Source: Tetrastigma voinierianum | Lineage: Eukaryota; Streptophyta; Magnoliopsida; Vitales; Vitaceae | Assembly (NCBI GenBank): GCA_016808115.1 | Contig: JAEQBH010005406.1 | Location: forward strand, 124,001-188,000 | Reading direction: 5' to 3' | DNA length: 64,000 nt | Shown: piece after piece, positions 1 to 11,228 of the stretch | How positions within the stretch are numbered: the stretch's first letter is position 1 | Layout: the number at the start of each line of letters is the position of its first letter | Program-made: the position numbers and the translations under genes | Notes under the pieces: generated by a model | The model's input: the letters and a program-made list of their open reading frames with translations, nothing else | The model's database searches: none | Told to the model about the DNA's origin: nothing

Positions 1-2327
1 GCCTCAGTATCACTCCAACTAACCACCAATAATACTCTTGGCATACAATACAATACCCAATGGAACCAAAACTAAAATACTGAAATAAAATATAGATAAA
101 ATGAGAACAGAAAACTAAGGAAAATGCAATATAAAAAGAAAAATGAAGAACTAAGATATGCATATATTATATGTTCAACAATCAAATTCAAAACTATAAA
201 CCTTCATATGAGAGAAAATAAAAGAAAGAGAAAGAAGAAATAGAGAAACACCAATGTGCATGCTCAGCAGTTAATTTATATCCATAAATCACTGTGCAAT
301 TCATTGTAAAGGAAATAAGAATCAATAAGGAGAAGGAAATAGTTACTTGAATGTCGCTTCTACCTCACCCCAACCTTCTACACAGCTTTACTTTCCAAAA
401 AAAAATTTTCAATTGCCCCAAGATGGATCCAACCAACAATGGTCGCTCTCTTCCCTAAGTCTCCAGGGTTGGTTCTACTCCGCAAAATCCTCCCCCTCTT
501 TGGACAACTCCTTCTAGTTGAAGAAAAAAAAAAACCATTCCCCCCTTCTTTCTGCTGTCTTTTTCTCCTCCCAAGAGAAAATTGTTCCAAAAAAAACATG
601 GCCCCTAATCCTTAGGAGGGATGCGTCAAAAAAACCCTAAGCTTCATTTTATATCACTTTTAAAAGAAAGTTTCCACCTGATGGTTTTTCCACTTGGTAG
701 TCATCTAGGGGGTCTGAATATGTTCTTATAAGGATTTGAGCATGAATATCTTTAGCACTTCAAATGCTTTATCGTTTTGAGTCAATTTTAATTGCCACAA
801 ATTAGAGGTGGGAATATAAGAACCGACGATGCCTATAATGGTTGTTCAGATTTTGAAGGATTGAGCTGAAAAATTAGTGGCCCAAATAAAACTTTGGCCT
901 ATTGGCCCGGCTCAAATAAACCCGCAGCCCATTCGGGTTCAAGTTGGGCTAGTCGGACTGGCTTGAATTTTTTACTTTGTTTAAATGTTTTTAATTAATA
1001 GTATAAATTGGGATAAGGCTTTTCTCCTCTTTGATTTTTGAATCTCCTTTCCAAATTGGTCATTTTCTCTTCTCTTACTGAAACCCTAGAAGCTTCAAAG
1101 GGTTTGTTTTTAGGTTTCTTCCCTCTTGGATGTTTTGAGACCTTGGTTCATCTGGACCCAAGAGTGTTTGTGTTGCGAGGAAGTTGAGATTAGGAAGTCA
1201 TTACAGTCGAAGAGGGCACTCAAATAGAAGGAGAAGGAATAACACAATAAAAAGGAGGAAAGCCAAACCATTTTCTCTTTTTTTAAGCTGTATTTCAACA
1301 ACGAAAATGATTCTCATAAAATCGTCATTGTCTCCCGTACTTCTCTTCCCTCTTTGATTTTTTTTTTTTTTTTAATTTGTTGAAATGATGATGGGAAAGT
1401 TGGTGTAGTGTAGAAGAGTAAGAAATGTCGATATTAGCGAATGAGGAGAAAATAGGTGGAAAAAGGAGGGAAAGGCGGTGATGACGGGGAAAGGAAGGAA
1501 GAAAGGAGAAGGGGAAAAGAAGTAGGCGAATTATTGACAATTTTGGCAGTGGCACGATCAATTGGAGCTAAAAATAGAATTTGGGTGATTTGTTTTTCCA
1601 CCTATGCCTAAAATGATATTTAAATTTTTTTTAATATTTATATTTAAAAAATCATGGTTTTTTAAATCTATTTAAAAATATTAAAAAATTAGATGTCATG
1701 TTTAATAATTTTTAAAGATATGCAAGAGTTAGTTTGTTTTATTTTAAAAATCATATCAAATTGGTTGGCTAAATCAGTCCAATCATTGATCGATCCACTT
1801 TTCTAGTTTGATTCAAACTATTGAGCCCTTGACAATTAAATCGAATTTGATTCACCATAAGTTTTTTCTAGCAAAAAAGGGCCTAAACACACTAGCTTTA
1901 GCCCATTGAGCAATCATTTCAGCAGTAGGGCCTGAATTGCATGTCATGTGTTCACCTTCAAGTCAGCACCCCACTAGACTATCACTACGTTTGCAATATA
2001 AATCACACATTTTAATTTTTAATTTTTTAATAAAAATGTGAATAATATTTCAAAATTTTAATTTTAATAAAATATAAATTATATAAATAATATTTCATTT
2101 TTAGTTTTAATAAAATATAAATTATCCGTTCGATCGTGGTTGGTGTTATTTGATAACGGTATGAAGCGATACTTTTACGATAAATTTGCCCATTTGATTT
2201 TTTAAAACATTAAAGTAAATTTATAAAAATTTATATTTTAAAGAATAAATGGGATACAAATCTAAAATATTTAATTTATTAATTGTATATTTACCATGTG
2301 TTGTTAATTTAATTTAGGAACGAGAAA

Positions 2328-2391
<64 letters not shown>

Positions 2392-2813
2392 TGTTTTCAT
2401 ATACATTAATTTATCAAGTTAGAAAATTATATATTTATTAATTTAAGTTTTTATCTCAATTTAGTTACATTAAATTTTAATAGTATAAATCAAATGTGAA
2501 GAAAATTTTCCTTTCTTTATTAAATACTTTGGTGGGAGACAAAATGGACGAGAGCAAGTTTTTTATTGGTAGACTCAAAAGCAAAACCCACAGTGGTTTT
2601 TTGGTTGGAATGATCGGGTGAGGAGGGAACAGTGAAATTGCTGTGTCATCCTCCAGTATCCACCTTTATTCCCAGCAAAGATGGGTTCCAGATTTTTTGT
2701 ATTTACACCCAATCGTCTTGGTGTGCCTGTGATGGGTATGAATTGCAACTACTGTGATTCTAGCATTCGTCTTGTAGATATATAATTTCTGGGTGTGGAA
2801 TCTGAGTCGGGTA
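1..2813. other. AT-rich non-coding flank
   Basis: No supportable gene. Open frames here are short and low in complexity, with homopolymer or pyrimidine-rich translations. The stretch at about 860-965 is rich in GGCCC/GCCCA words, as is about 1870-1935. Such words are common in degenerate plant transposon termini, but I found no terminal repeats. A TA microsatellite lies at 2331-2388. Confidence 0.5.
2331..2388. repeat. (TA)n microsatellite
   Basis: Uninterrupted TA dinucleotide run of about 58 bp in AT-rich DNA. Confidence 0.95.
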
Positions 2814-3884
2814 ATGGCTTCATGTGTGTTGCTTCAGCAGTTTCATGTGGGTGATAATGGCTGTCTCTCAAGAACCCCTTATTTGCAGTCTTCAAGACCT
2901 TCTTCTCAGCTTTTGAAGCTCAAGCATGGTGGGTCTTCAATTAGGTAATACTTTCTGTTTGGTTGGTGGGAAAATGGAAGAAAATAGTATGGTTTTTTTG
3001 CTTTACTGAAAATGGGGAAAAAAGAAGTCCCAATTAAGCATAATAGTTGGTGATCCGTTATTAATTGGCACAGTAGTTGAGGCTTAGTGGGTGTTAAATC
3101 AGGTAACCTGTGTTTGGATGGTGTGAAAATGGAGGAAAACAGAAGGATTCTTTGAATTTTATGATGGTTCTTGGTGCTTTGGTTTACTAAAAAAAAGGAA
3201 AAAAAACCGGTATTCCGTTTTTTAGATGGTGGAAAATGGAAATCGATTGGATTTTTAACAGTGATGGTTCTTTTTGTGTTTGGTTCACTAGAAAGTATAG
3301 GGAAAATGATAATCAAGTTAAGCCTCAGAGTGCAGGTTCACCAGGGGCCCAAGTTTGAAGTCTAAGGTCTCAATTAGGTAACCTGTGTTTGGTTGGTGAG
3401 AAACTGGATGAGAGCAGTGGGGCTATGTTTAAACTTTAACTTATGGTTTTTGACATCTTATTCCTTTTTACATTACATCGTAATATTACATTGCCATAGA
3501 ACCCAGTCCAGCTGCGGGACTCGAACCTTGACCCATTAACCACTTGAGCTAGGTTTGCTAGGTCTTATTGGATGGTTTTTGTTGGTTTGATTTACTAGAA
3601 GAGGGAAATTAATGATTCCCAATTTATGGACACACTTAGTTGTATTTGCCCCAGAAGTTGAATGATTTCTATCCATTATTTTTGTGTTTGGGTGGTGGGA
3701 AACTAGTAGAAAAATAATGCTTTTTCAGTAACATGATCTCTTATATTATCCTTTTGTTTTGGTTTCTTTGAAACAGGAATTGATGCCCCATTTAGCAAAA
3801 CAACTGGTTGAACTAGGTGCAAAAGTTGAAGTCGAGATTGCCTTCAGTTGTAGGGAATGGACTAAGATGGTAGAATCTATGTGA
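2814..3884 (+). CDS. Candidate remnant of a plastid-targeted gene (2-3 exon-like segments)
   Basis: Not recognised; a weak candidate. Segment 1 (2814-2944) begins MASCVLLQQFHVGDNGCLSR and is rich in Ser, Arg and Leu with almost no acidic residues, which fits a chloroplast transit peptide. It ends at an AG|GTAATA donor in phase 2. Segment 2 (3336-3377) follows a TGCAG acceptor, encodes about 14 residues and keeps the same phase. Segment 3 (3777-3884) follows an AAACAG acceptor and encodes 35 residues, from ELMPHLAKQLVELGAKVEVE onward, then a TGA stop. Segment 3 is open only in phase 0, so it does not join segment 2 without another exon or a frame error. Both donors sit inside a repeated TCAATTAGGTAA word, so segment 2 may be a repeat artefact. 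The function is unknown. It could be a real first exon plus intron debris, or chance. Confidence 0.28.
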
Positions 3885-4660
3885 AGGGGATGATTAGGGC
3901 ATAGACTTATGGATCTTTATGACATTCTTTTGTGTAACGTCATGGTTCTTGTTATACTTTTTTAAGGCTAGATGTTTCGGTCGAAAGGGACGACAATTAG
4001 GTTCTAGTGTTATAGAAGTGGGGAAAAAGGAAAAGGAAAAGAAGAATAGAAAGGATGATACCAATCAAGCAAAATAACTCACGCTATTAGTGGAAATTCA
4101 AGCCCTAAAGGGTGTCAAATGGGATTACCCATTAGTTGAATGATGGGAAAAATTGAGGATAGTCATTGGATTTGTGTACCATCTTGGTTCTTGTTTTGGT
4201 TTCTTGATTATAGAAAAAAGTGCTACAAAATTAAAAAAAATTGGGTCTCAATTGGCGAAATATCTGACAGGAGATATCGTTTCCCTTGTTTATTCTCTTG
4301 CATTTTTCTTCGAGCAACCAAATAGAGCTGTTACAGTTTTTCTTTCATTGCCCTTGATCTAGTTGCAAAAACTCGGGAGAGAAAGGAGGTTTGAACTTTA
4401 GGTTTATGTTTTCTGTCATGCTTTGTTGTTAACAGAACCTTTCACGAGAATAGAAAAAGAATTGAGAATTTCTCTGTCTGAATTTTTCCTTATTAATTTC
4501 AAAAAATGTGTTGGTGTACTGTCTGTTTGGTTGCTGAGAAAATTCAGAAACAGGAAAGTAAATTCAGCTGAATGTAACCTTTTTGTGTAAATAATGAGGT
4601 GTAAGCATAAAAATCTATAATTTTCCCTTATTTCTGGTTTTCTCAGAAACCAAACGGAAA
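2956..4660. repeat. Dispersed TGTTTGGTTGGTGRGAAA motif
   Basis: Five direct copies of a motif close to TGTTTGGTTGGTGGGAAA begin at 2956, 3111, 3386, 3685 and 4524. An inverted copy (CTCAGAAACCAAACGGAA) lies near 4641-4658. Several direct copies follow an AGGTAA word. The spacing is irregular, so this is not a satellite. It looks like repeated intronic or intergenic duplication. Function unknown. Confidence 0.6.
3480..3565 (-). repeat. tRNA-like relic, possible truncated SINE
   Basis: Read on the minus strand, there is an A-box-like word at 3540-3551 (TAGCTCAAGTGG) and a good B-box at 3516-3527 (GGTTCGAGTCCC), the two RNA polymerase III promoter blocks of tRNA genes and SINEs. They are only about 12 bp apart, too close for an intact tRNA, so this is a degenerate tRNA-derived element rather than a tRNA gene. 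Confidence 0.35.
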
Positions 4661-6238
4661 CATATCAAAACTAGGTTAATGAACTGGAGATTTTCATCTT
4701 GGTTGATGAAAAGTCTAAGATCTCAATTGATTTATTTCCTGCCTTTTCCTCAGCAGCTGAAGAGATACTGATTGGATTTGGGGCTAATTTGTTTAATTCA
4801 TTTTCTCATATAGATGCCAATCCACTATGCGGATAAACCGAAAATCAGAAATCTATTGGATAAAGTAACAACCTCCCCATCAATTTGTTAACTGGGGAAG
4901 TTTAGGTGGATTCATATGAGAGAAAAAAATCATATATGATATATTTAGGGGTTGAGAATTTGAGACAATAACATCGTATTTTTTTATGAAATACATCTAG
5001 CATCATCATTGCTATCCTCCTTCACATTGATTGGTTGAACGATGTTAAAAATTGTGTTTCTAATTTTTCTATTTATGTATGTTGTATATGTGTGTGTTTG
5101 TGTGATTTGGTAACATTTGTGTCATTTTTTTTCTTTTTTCTATTTTCGTCTTTTACAACATCAAATTTTCTGAGGTACTCTTCCAAAATATTGTGTGATG
5201 CATCTTGTTTGAAATGAGAATACATAAAAAATGAAAAAATAAAAACCCAAAAATGTATTGAAATGTGGGCTAGGCATTAATAAAATTCAAGTTTAATTAT
5301 ATTTCTAGTCAAAATTGAGGATCGGATTCTTTACTTAAAGACGAGGAAATCATAAACGTAATACTTTTATTTTCTTTTATTTATTCCTTTTCACTTTTCC
5401 TTTCCTTCAAACACATTAAAATATTCTTTCCCCGAAACGAGGAAGACCTATAATAAACAATATATATCTGAGCTGACAAAATATAAGCGCCCCCATATCT
5501 TTAAAACCTACATATAGTATCTGATCATTTTGAATATCAAATTGCCTGCAATTTTTTATTGTTTTTGAAGAAAAAGTAGATGGATGACTTGAAACAGCGA
5601 CGGAAGAACATGTCGGAGAGGTTGATCATTATTTGTTTCAAGATTATTATTATATTTTTTTAACACACTCTAGTTTCAAGGTAATAAATTATCGTCATTG
5701 GAAATCGAACTGGAACTCCCCTCCTTATGCCTTAACGTTTTACCGTATGAGCCAGACATGATAAAGCGATTCAAGATTACACGCATCATGGTGAGTGAGA
5801 ATCGCTTAATATGGGATGATCCTTTCTGTGGGGAAACCTAGTCATCTCGGTTGTTACCGGAGAAGTCTCGAGAACAACGTGAGGTGGGGAATGCCTAGCA
5901 CTTCAACGTCAAAATGTGAGGCTGATTCTTTGCTAATGGCGCAAGGAAGGTATAATCCATTAATCTTCAAACCGCGGTGAAGGATAATGAAGATTCTTTG
6001 CTTAGGCTCGGAAGGTATATACAAAAGAATAAAGAGCTTTCCCTCTTTCCAACTGTTGTCTTTTCTTTCCCATTATCCAAACACAAGAATATTGTTTCTT
6101 GACAAGAGAACAAAGCATATGACATGCAGCAGGGTTGGGAACAGGACAATTACAATCCCCTACATTTTTTTGCAACATATATCTAACATTATCATCATCA
6201 TCATTGTTATCGCTTTGAATATAGTTAAAAAAAAAAAA
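3885..6238. other. Gene-free AT-rich region upstream of the NLR remnant
   Basis: No supported coding sequence. It contains the SINE-like relic at 5665-5770 and otherwise AT-rich DNA with short chance frames. The stretch just before 6239 would hold the promoter and leader of the NLR remnant, but I see no convincing TATA element at a suitable distance. Confidence 0.4.
5665..5770 (-). repeat. SINE-like tRNA-derived element
   Basis: On the minus strand an A-box (TGGCTCATACGG, 5743-5754) is followed about 31 bp later by a B-box (AGTTCGATTTCC, 5700-5711). Both resemble RNA polymerase III box consensus, and the spacing is normal for a tRNA-related SINE head. The flanking sequence does not fold as a full tRNA. 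The 3' tail and target duplications were not resolved. Confidence 0.5.
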
Positions 6239-6952
6239 ATGTCTGCTGATCATTTGCAGTTCTTGAAGAACAAGTTCATTCAGGACTTGGAGGAGGCGGA
6301 AGAGGAACATACCGGGGAAAATGAGATCCCCCTTCTCTCTCATTTTCTAGGGATTAGAGGTGTCTTGGAAACAAGAATGTAATTGGCACTTGTCTGTTTG
6401 AATAATTGTCTCTACGACGCCATAAGCGCGTTAGAAGAGTGCGTGGTGTTGTCGGAGAGGCGTGAACCTCGAAAGAAGGACGGTCCGATGCGTGGATACA
6501 CCCTGGCCGAGCATTGGTTTATGCACAAAACCAGAAGGATGTTCCTTCGAATACAGAGAAAGCTGGCCGGTACAGCTGAAATGGGGGCAACTACTTCATC
6601 ATCCTCTACCTCCTTAGTTCCTGTTATTGACAGACCATTCATCCTGGATGGAGCCGATGGAATTGCATATTATAATTTTGAGGAACAAAAAACCATAATT
6701 TTAGATGGTCTCCAGAATAGAGGGAAAGGATTTCAGGAAATTGTAATATTGGGGATTGGAGGGTCTGGTAAAACCACCCTTGCCCGAGTGGTTTCTTGTA
6801 GTCACCTGGTTTGGCAAGTTCCTTGCCCTGAGTTGTGGGACATCAAGATATGGATAGACTTATTAGAGAAACTGAGTAGTGGAGATGTTGTAGAGTTGAA
6901 GGAGATAATAAAGGATATGTTGAAACAGTGTAACAAAGCAGCAACATTGGTG

Positions 6953-7018
6953 GATGATGAAGATCTTATCGAAGATGAGCTGTTGGATGATGAAGATCTT
7001 AGCGAAGATGAGTTGTTG
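6953..7018 (+). repeat. 33-bp tandem duplication coding an acidic repeat
   Basis: Two adjacent 33-bp units (6953-6985 and 6986-7018) differ at only two positions and encode DDEDLIEDELL then DDEDLSEDELL. They sit in the NB-ARC domain between P-loop and kinase-2. Their length preserves the frame. High identity suggests a recent duplication. Confidence 0.95.
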
Positions 7019-7405
7019 GAGATTCTTGGGAATGCTTTGAAGGGCAAAAAGTATTTGATTGTGTTTGACAGCATATGGGACATCAACATCGACTGGTATT
7101 TGAAGTTAAAGCAGAAGCTCAAGTTTGTAAGTGGTGATGGGCATGGTTATGGTCATGCCATCATCACAACCCGACTCCCCCACAAAGCAAGAATGATGGT
7201 GGGCTCTTGCAATTTGTACCACATACAACCTTTACCTTCCTCATCCTTGGAGGAGACATGGGAACTCCTTACCAGAAATTTATATAATATTCTGGATATA
7301 TATAGGCCGAAAATGACGGATGAGATTGTAGAGCGTTGTGATGGCCTTCCAGTAGCATTGAACATATTGGCAGAATTGATTTGAGAATCGGATCTGGAAT
7401 CGAAG

Positions 7406-8156
7406 GTAATGTCTCAGCATATATGTTATTTTGGTTTTTTATTTGTTTTAAAGCTTTCATAATTGTATTCATTTCATTAGTGGCAGAGGCGATTGGTTTT
7501 TATTTTTGGGTATTTAAAGGACCTTGATTTTTCGAAAGCCTCCTCGAAGACGAACTCAAACTAGGGTTTTTATGGAAATTTCCAAATAAAAAAAGGTGAT
7601 AAACAGGAAACAATCCCAGATTAGTATAGAAATGTTCATACCTGACACACGTACACAAACTCTGGATAGAGAGAAATATGAGTTTTTTCTTCTAGAGAGA
7701 GAAATGGGTCTGAGGATTTTAGGGGCTTTGACTCTATGGTTTCTGCTGATGATGACTCTGTGTTGCTTTGCTTCTGTGTTAGAATAAAGACAGAGAGAGA
7801 AAGAAAGGGGTAAATAAAAAAAGAAACATTTTGTTATCATGTCATTAAGGTTTTTGTTAATGGTAGTTAATTATCTTAATCTTGTGATTAGTGAAACATT
7901 TTGTTCTAAATTTGAATCCACTTTCATGTGAGTAAGGTTTCATGTGAGTAAATAAAATAACTATTTTTTTTAATCGATAAAATAACAGTTTTCTATTAAA
8001 TGTTTTAAAGCTTTTTTTATAACATATTATATATTGTTGTTTTCATTTGTTTTAAAAATAATAATATTTATTTCATTATTTTATATAAATATTTAGTCTT
8101 TTAAATTTTATTAGATAAAATATAAATAATATCAAATATTAAAAATGGGAAAAAGA

Positions 8157-8204
<48 letters not shown>

Positions 8205-9172
8205 TTTAAAATATAAACACCGTAAGTTTTCTTAAATTTAAACTATTTAATTAAGCATAATAATATCTAAAATTAAAAAATTGATATCTATTATCATTTA
8301 TATTAATATATTAATATTTAAATTTTATTAAATAAAATATCAAATGTGAAAATGGAAAAAGAGTATATATTACATGTTTCAATTTATAAACATGTAGAAG
8401 GTGCTGATTTGATAGTGAATGTATATCCAATTAAAACCATGCTCCTGCGTTTGAGTCGTCATTGTGTTACTGTTGGATTTTAATATAAATATTTGTTCAT
8501 GTACTCAGTAATAATTGTCCCACATAGGTGGAAACAAAGCAAAAACCATTAGAATGAAAACACTTCAAAGCTTTGGATAAAACCAAGCCTTTAAAATAGC
8601 GTAGTTCAAAGCTTGGGATAACAACTAAATCAGGGTTGTGAAATTGGGTTGTTGGAAAGCAGATCACTCCACGTGAATGTATCAATTGCTTGAAATATAG
8701 TCTTGTTTTGAACCGGAAAGCCCAACGTGGACCGTTTTTTTTTTTTTTAAAACATTGGCTGTATTCTGATTTATTAAGGTTCAAGATATGTTCATTTTTT
8801 TTTAATTTATAGTCTAATAAAGAAAATAAAATAATAATTGCTTTCAAAATCATATTTTGTAAATACTCATGTTCCTTTTTATATTTATACATATATTTTA
8901 AAGTATATCATAGATCCATAAGTTCATTCTTTTAAAGTATAATAATTGTAGACAAAAAATTGAAAATTTCAAAATTACGGTGTTTTTGGTTTTTATTTTT
9001 GTAAACTCTTTTTTTATTAACATAAAACAGATTAAAAATATATATTTAAAAATATGCTAGGATATATGATTTTTATTTTTAAATAATAATAACGACAAAA
9101 GAAAAAATAGTAAAAGGATAAACGATAGGATTTAATTTAAATCTTTTAATAATATCATTAAAACTGTTACAG
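7406..9172 (+). other. Presumed first intron of the NLR remnant
   Basis: Begins GTAATG directly after an in-phase lysine codon and ends TTACAG before an exon-like segment. AT-rich, with an AT/GT microsatellite at 8159-8204. It contains a short hydrophobic frame at 7704-7787 that I do not call as a gene. Confidence 0.45.
8159..8204. repeat. Compound (AT)n(GT)n microsatellite
   Basis: About 13 AT units run directly into about 10 GT units. Confidence 0.95.
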
Positions 9173-9951
9173 GGATTTTCCTTATCCTTACCACTCGAGA
9201 AAATATGGAACAGAATATTGGAGAATATTGATCAACTGTGAAGATGATGCTATGTTGGGAAATGACTTGTTGCTGTCATGTCGTTCCTTCTTATTGGATG
9301 ATGATAGGGTAAGATTTTAAAGCATAACGATTTATATTATGACAAAAGTTTAATTAAATTGCTTTCCCATTTTCAGGTGATTGATGTATCAAAGCTCCTT
9401 CTTCAAGATATATTCAACCAAGTCAATGACACTATAGAACGTACGGATTTGACAAGAGTAATTGTAAGTTGAATTGTAGTCACTATTTATTTATATTTTT
9501 ATTAGAGAAAATTAGTATTAAAATTATCATCTTTCATGGCTTTTACGTTTAAATTTTGAACAAAAAGTTTGCTTTTTAAATTTAGCAACTTTCATAAATT
9601 TTAATTGTAGTTTTAGCGTCAACGATGTTGTTTAAGTCATTGGACGTGATAGAAACCCCAGTCTTATAGGGATATAAAAACAAAATTCATGAAAGTTGTT
9701 ATATTTAAAAAACAAAATTTTTATTTAGTATTTAAATGTAAAGTTTAGGATTTTAATACTAATTTTCCCTTTTTATCATATCGTACCTATTCATTTGATT
9801 TAGTTTGACATCATGTATATATATCAGGTTTGGAGTGGGAATGCAAAGGCTAATCAACTCATGCAAGTAATCAAACAATGTGATTTGAATCCACCAATTC
9901 TCTTATTGCCTTTGGTCCTCAAAGCCCTGAGTACTTTGCCTTCTTGGATGG

Positions 9952-10754
9952 GTATGTAAAATATTACTCTTCTTAAAATAAAATCCACCCACATACCACA
10001 TTATTATTTTATTCAATCGTATATTTTTATTTTAATATTACTTGTCTCGATTCTACTTATTTTTAGCACTTCTTTACGGAAAGTTATATTTCTACTTCTC
10101 AATTCAATTAACATATGTTTTTTTCTTTGTTTTTTTAATTCAGTTTTATCTTTATATAGAGGAATAGGGATAGGGATAGAGCATTTAGTTTCCTAAATAT
10201 GGAATGGAAATTCTATAAAGGGTCAATCACTTAGAAATGAAAAAAAAGTGGGTCCCAATTTTCTTGGATTTGATATCATAAAATTCATTAATTAAGACCA
10301 AATGAAATACTACCCAAAACCTTCAAATTTGTTTGATAAAGGTGATATATCAAAAGTTGCAATTAATTTCAAAATTTCAAAATTAATTATTAAATCCTTA
10401 GTGAACATATTAACACTTTTTAAAAAATATTTTGTAGTTGATATTTGAAAATTATACTTAATAAAAAGTATTTTTAAAAGGTTATGTTCAGGTGAATTTC
10501 TTTAAATCTAAAATCTTTTATTTTGAAATATAATGGCTTGCTTATAAGTTATAATAAAATATATTAAATTTATTTAGAAGATCTAATTTATCATTAAAGT
10601 TAATTTGAATTCAAAATTCATGAATATATTTTTTAAATAATATTTGATAAAAATTAATTTTATAATAAAATAGATACATGTACACTTCTTTTATTTGTTA
10701 TATATAAACTATTTATTGTATATAATATGAATTTTCTACTGTGTTTTGACTTTG

Positions 10755-10813
<59 letters not shown>

Positions 10814-11228
10814 CTTTTCTCAAACTTTTAATTTACCAAAAATAATTTTTCTTCATAAATTTTTAAACATTTTAAAGACCAAACATATCTAACAAACATC
10901 ATGTATTTATGAGAAGTATATTGATTTTGCGTTTAAATTAACATTGAATTTATAATAAAAATTTTTATTATATAAAATAAAAATAAATTTATAATTAGAA
11001 ATTATTTGGTTAATTTCATTCTTATAAGTAAATTTTGAAGTTAAAAAAACTATTGAGTGAAGGTTTCATATCAAGTTTTTTCTTAGTGCAAAGTAATTAC
11101 CAGTAAGATTTTTAAGTTTACTTTAGAAATAAATTGAAGTCCCAAATCAAGGGTCAAGGTTGACAACACACAGTAACTCGCGAGAAGATTCGTGGATGTG
11201 AGGTAACCGAGTCACCACACCATAAGTG
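9952..11228. other. AT-rich gene-free stretch
   Basis: Follows the GTATGT donor of the last recognisable NLR exon. No coding signal seen. A pure AT run occupies 10757-10810. The last 110 bp (about 11120-11228) are less AT-rich and unplaced. Confidence 0.5.
10757..10810. repeat. (AT)n microsatellite
   Basis: Uninterrupted AT run of about 54 bp. Confidence 0.95.

Larger units (their letters stand above)
6239..9951 (+). pseudogene. Broken NLR (NB-ARC) disease-resistance gene
   Basis: Intracellular plant immune receptor remnant. The first exon (6239-7405) starts MSADHLQFLKNKFIQDLEEA with context AAAATGT. Its N-terminal, probably coiled-coil, part is cut by TAA at 6380-6382. The same frame then stays open to 7384 and encodes NB-ARC motifs in order: P-loop GIGGSGKTT (6752-6778), kinase-2 KKYLIVFDSIWD (about 7046-7082), RNBS-B HAIITTR (about 7156-7176) and GLPVAL (about 7340-7360). 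TGA at 7382-7384 ends it 21 bp before a GTAATG donor. Further exons with good splice sites are 9173-9308 (LPLEKIWNRILENI, then a frame switch to CEDDAMLGNDLLLS), 9377-9463 and 9828-9951 (ends LPSWM). The kinase-2 aspartate pair is D-S rather than D-D. MHD motif and most LRRs are absent. NB-ARC identity is firm; the exon chain is inferred. It could instead be a live truncated CN-type protein starting after the first stop. Confidence 0.8.

Noticed and set aside
860..1960. DNA transposon suggested by GGCCC/GCCCA-rich blocks at both ends
   Set aside because: No inverted termini or target duplication could be matched.
2906..3316. Minus-strand frame of 136 residues
   Set aside because: Low-complexity Phe/Lys/Ser composition, antisense to AT-rich intron-like DNA; no motif.
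3483..3560. Minus-strand tRNA gene
   Set aside because: A- and B-box words are too close together and no cloverleaf can be drawn; kept only as a SINE-like relic.
5987..6382. Longer NLR start with ATG at 5987
   Set aside because: The segment before 6239 has no NLR-like sequence; the ATG at 6239 fits the coiled-coil start better.
7704..7787. 27-residue hydrophobic frame (MGLRILGALTLWFLLMMTLC...)
   Set aside because: Looks like a signal anchor after a GAGAGA-rich leader, but it is short, lies in the presumed NLR intron, and has no mature part or splice donor.
8472..8740. TGTTGGATTTTAATA...GTCCCACATAGG segment, as in some short LTRs (TRIMs)
   Set aside because: Only the GTCCCACAT word and a TG start are suggestive; no second copy, primer site or target duplication found.
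8497..8892. Minus-strand frame of 131 residues
   Set aside because: AT-driven composition, no recognisable domain or start context.
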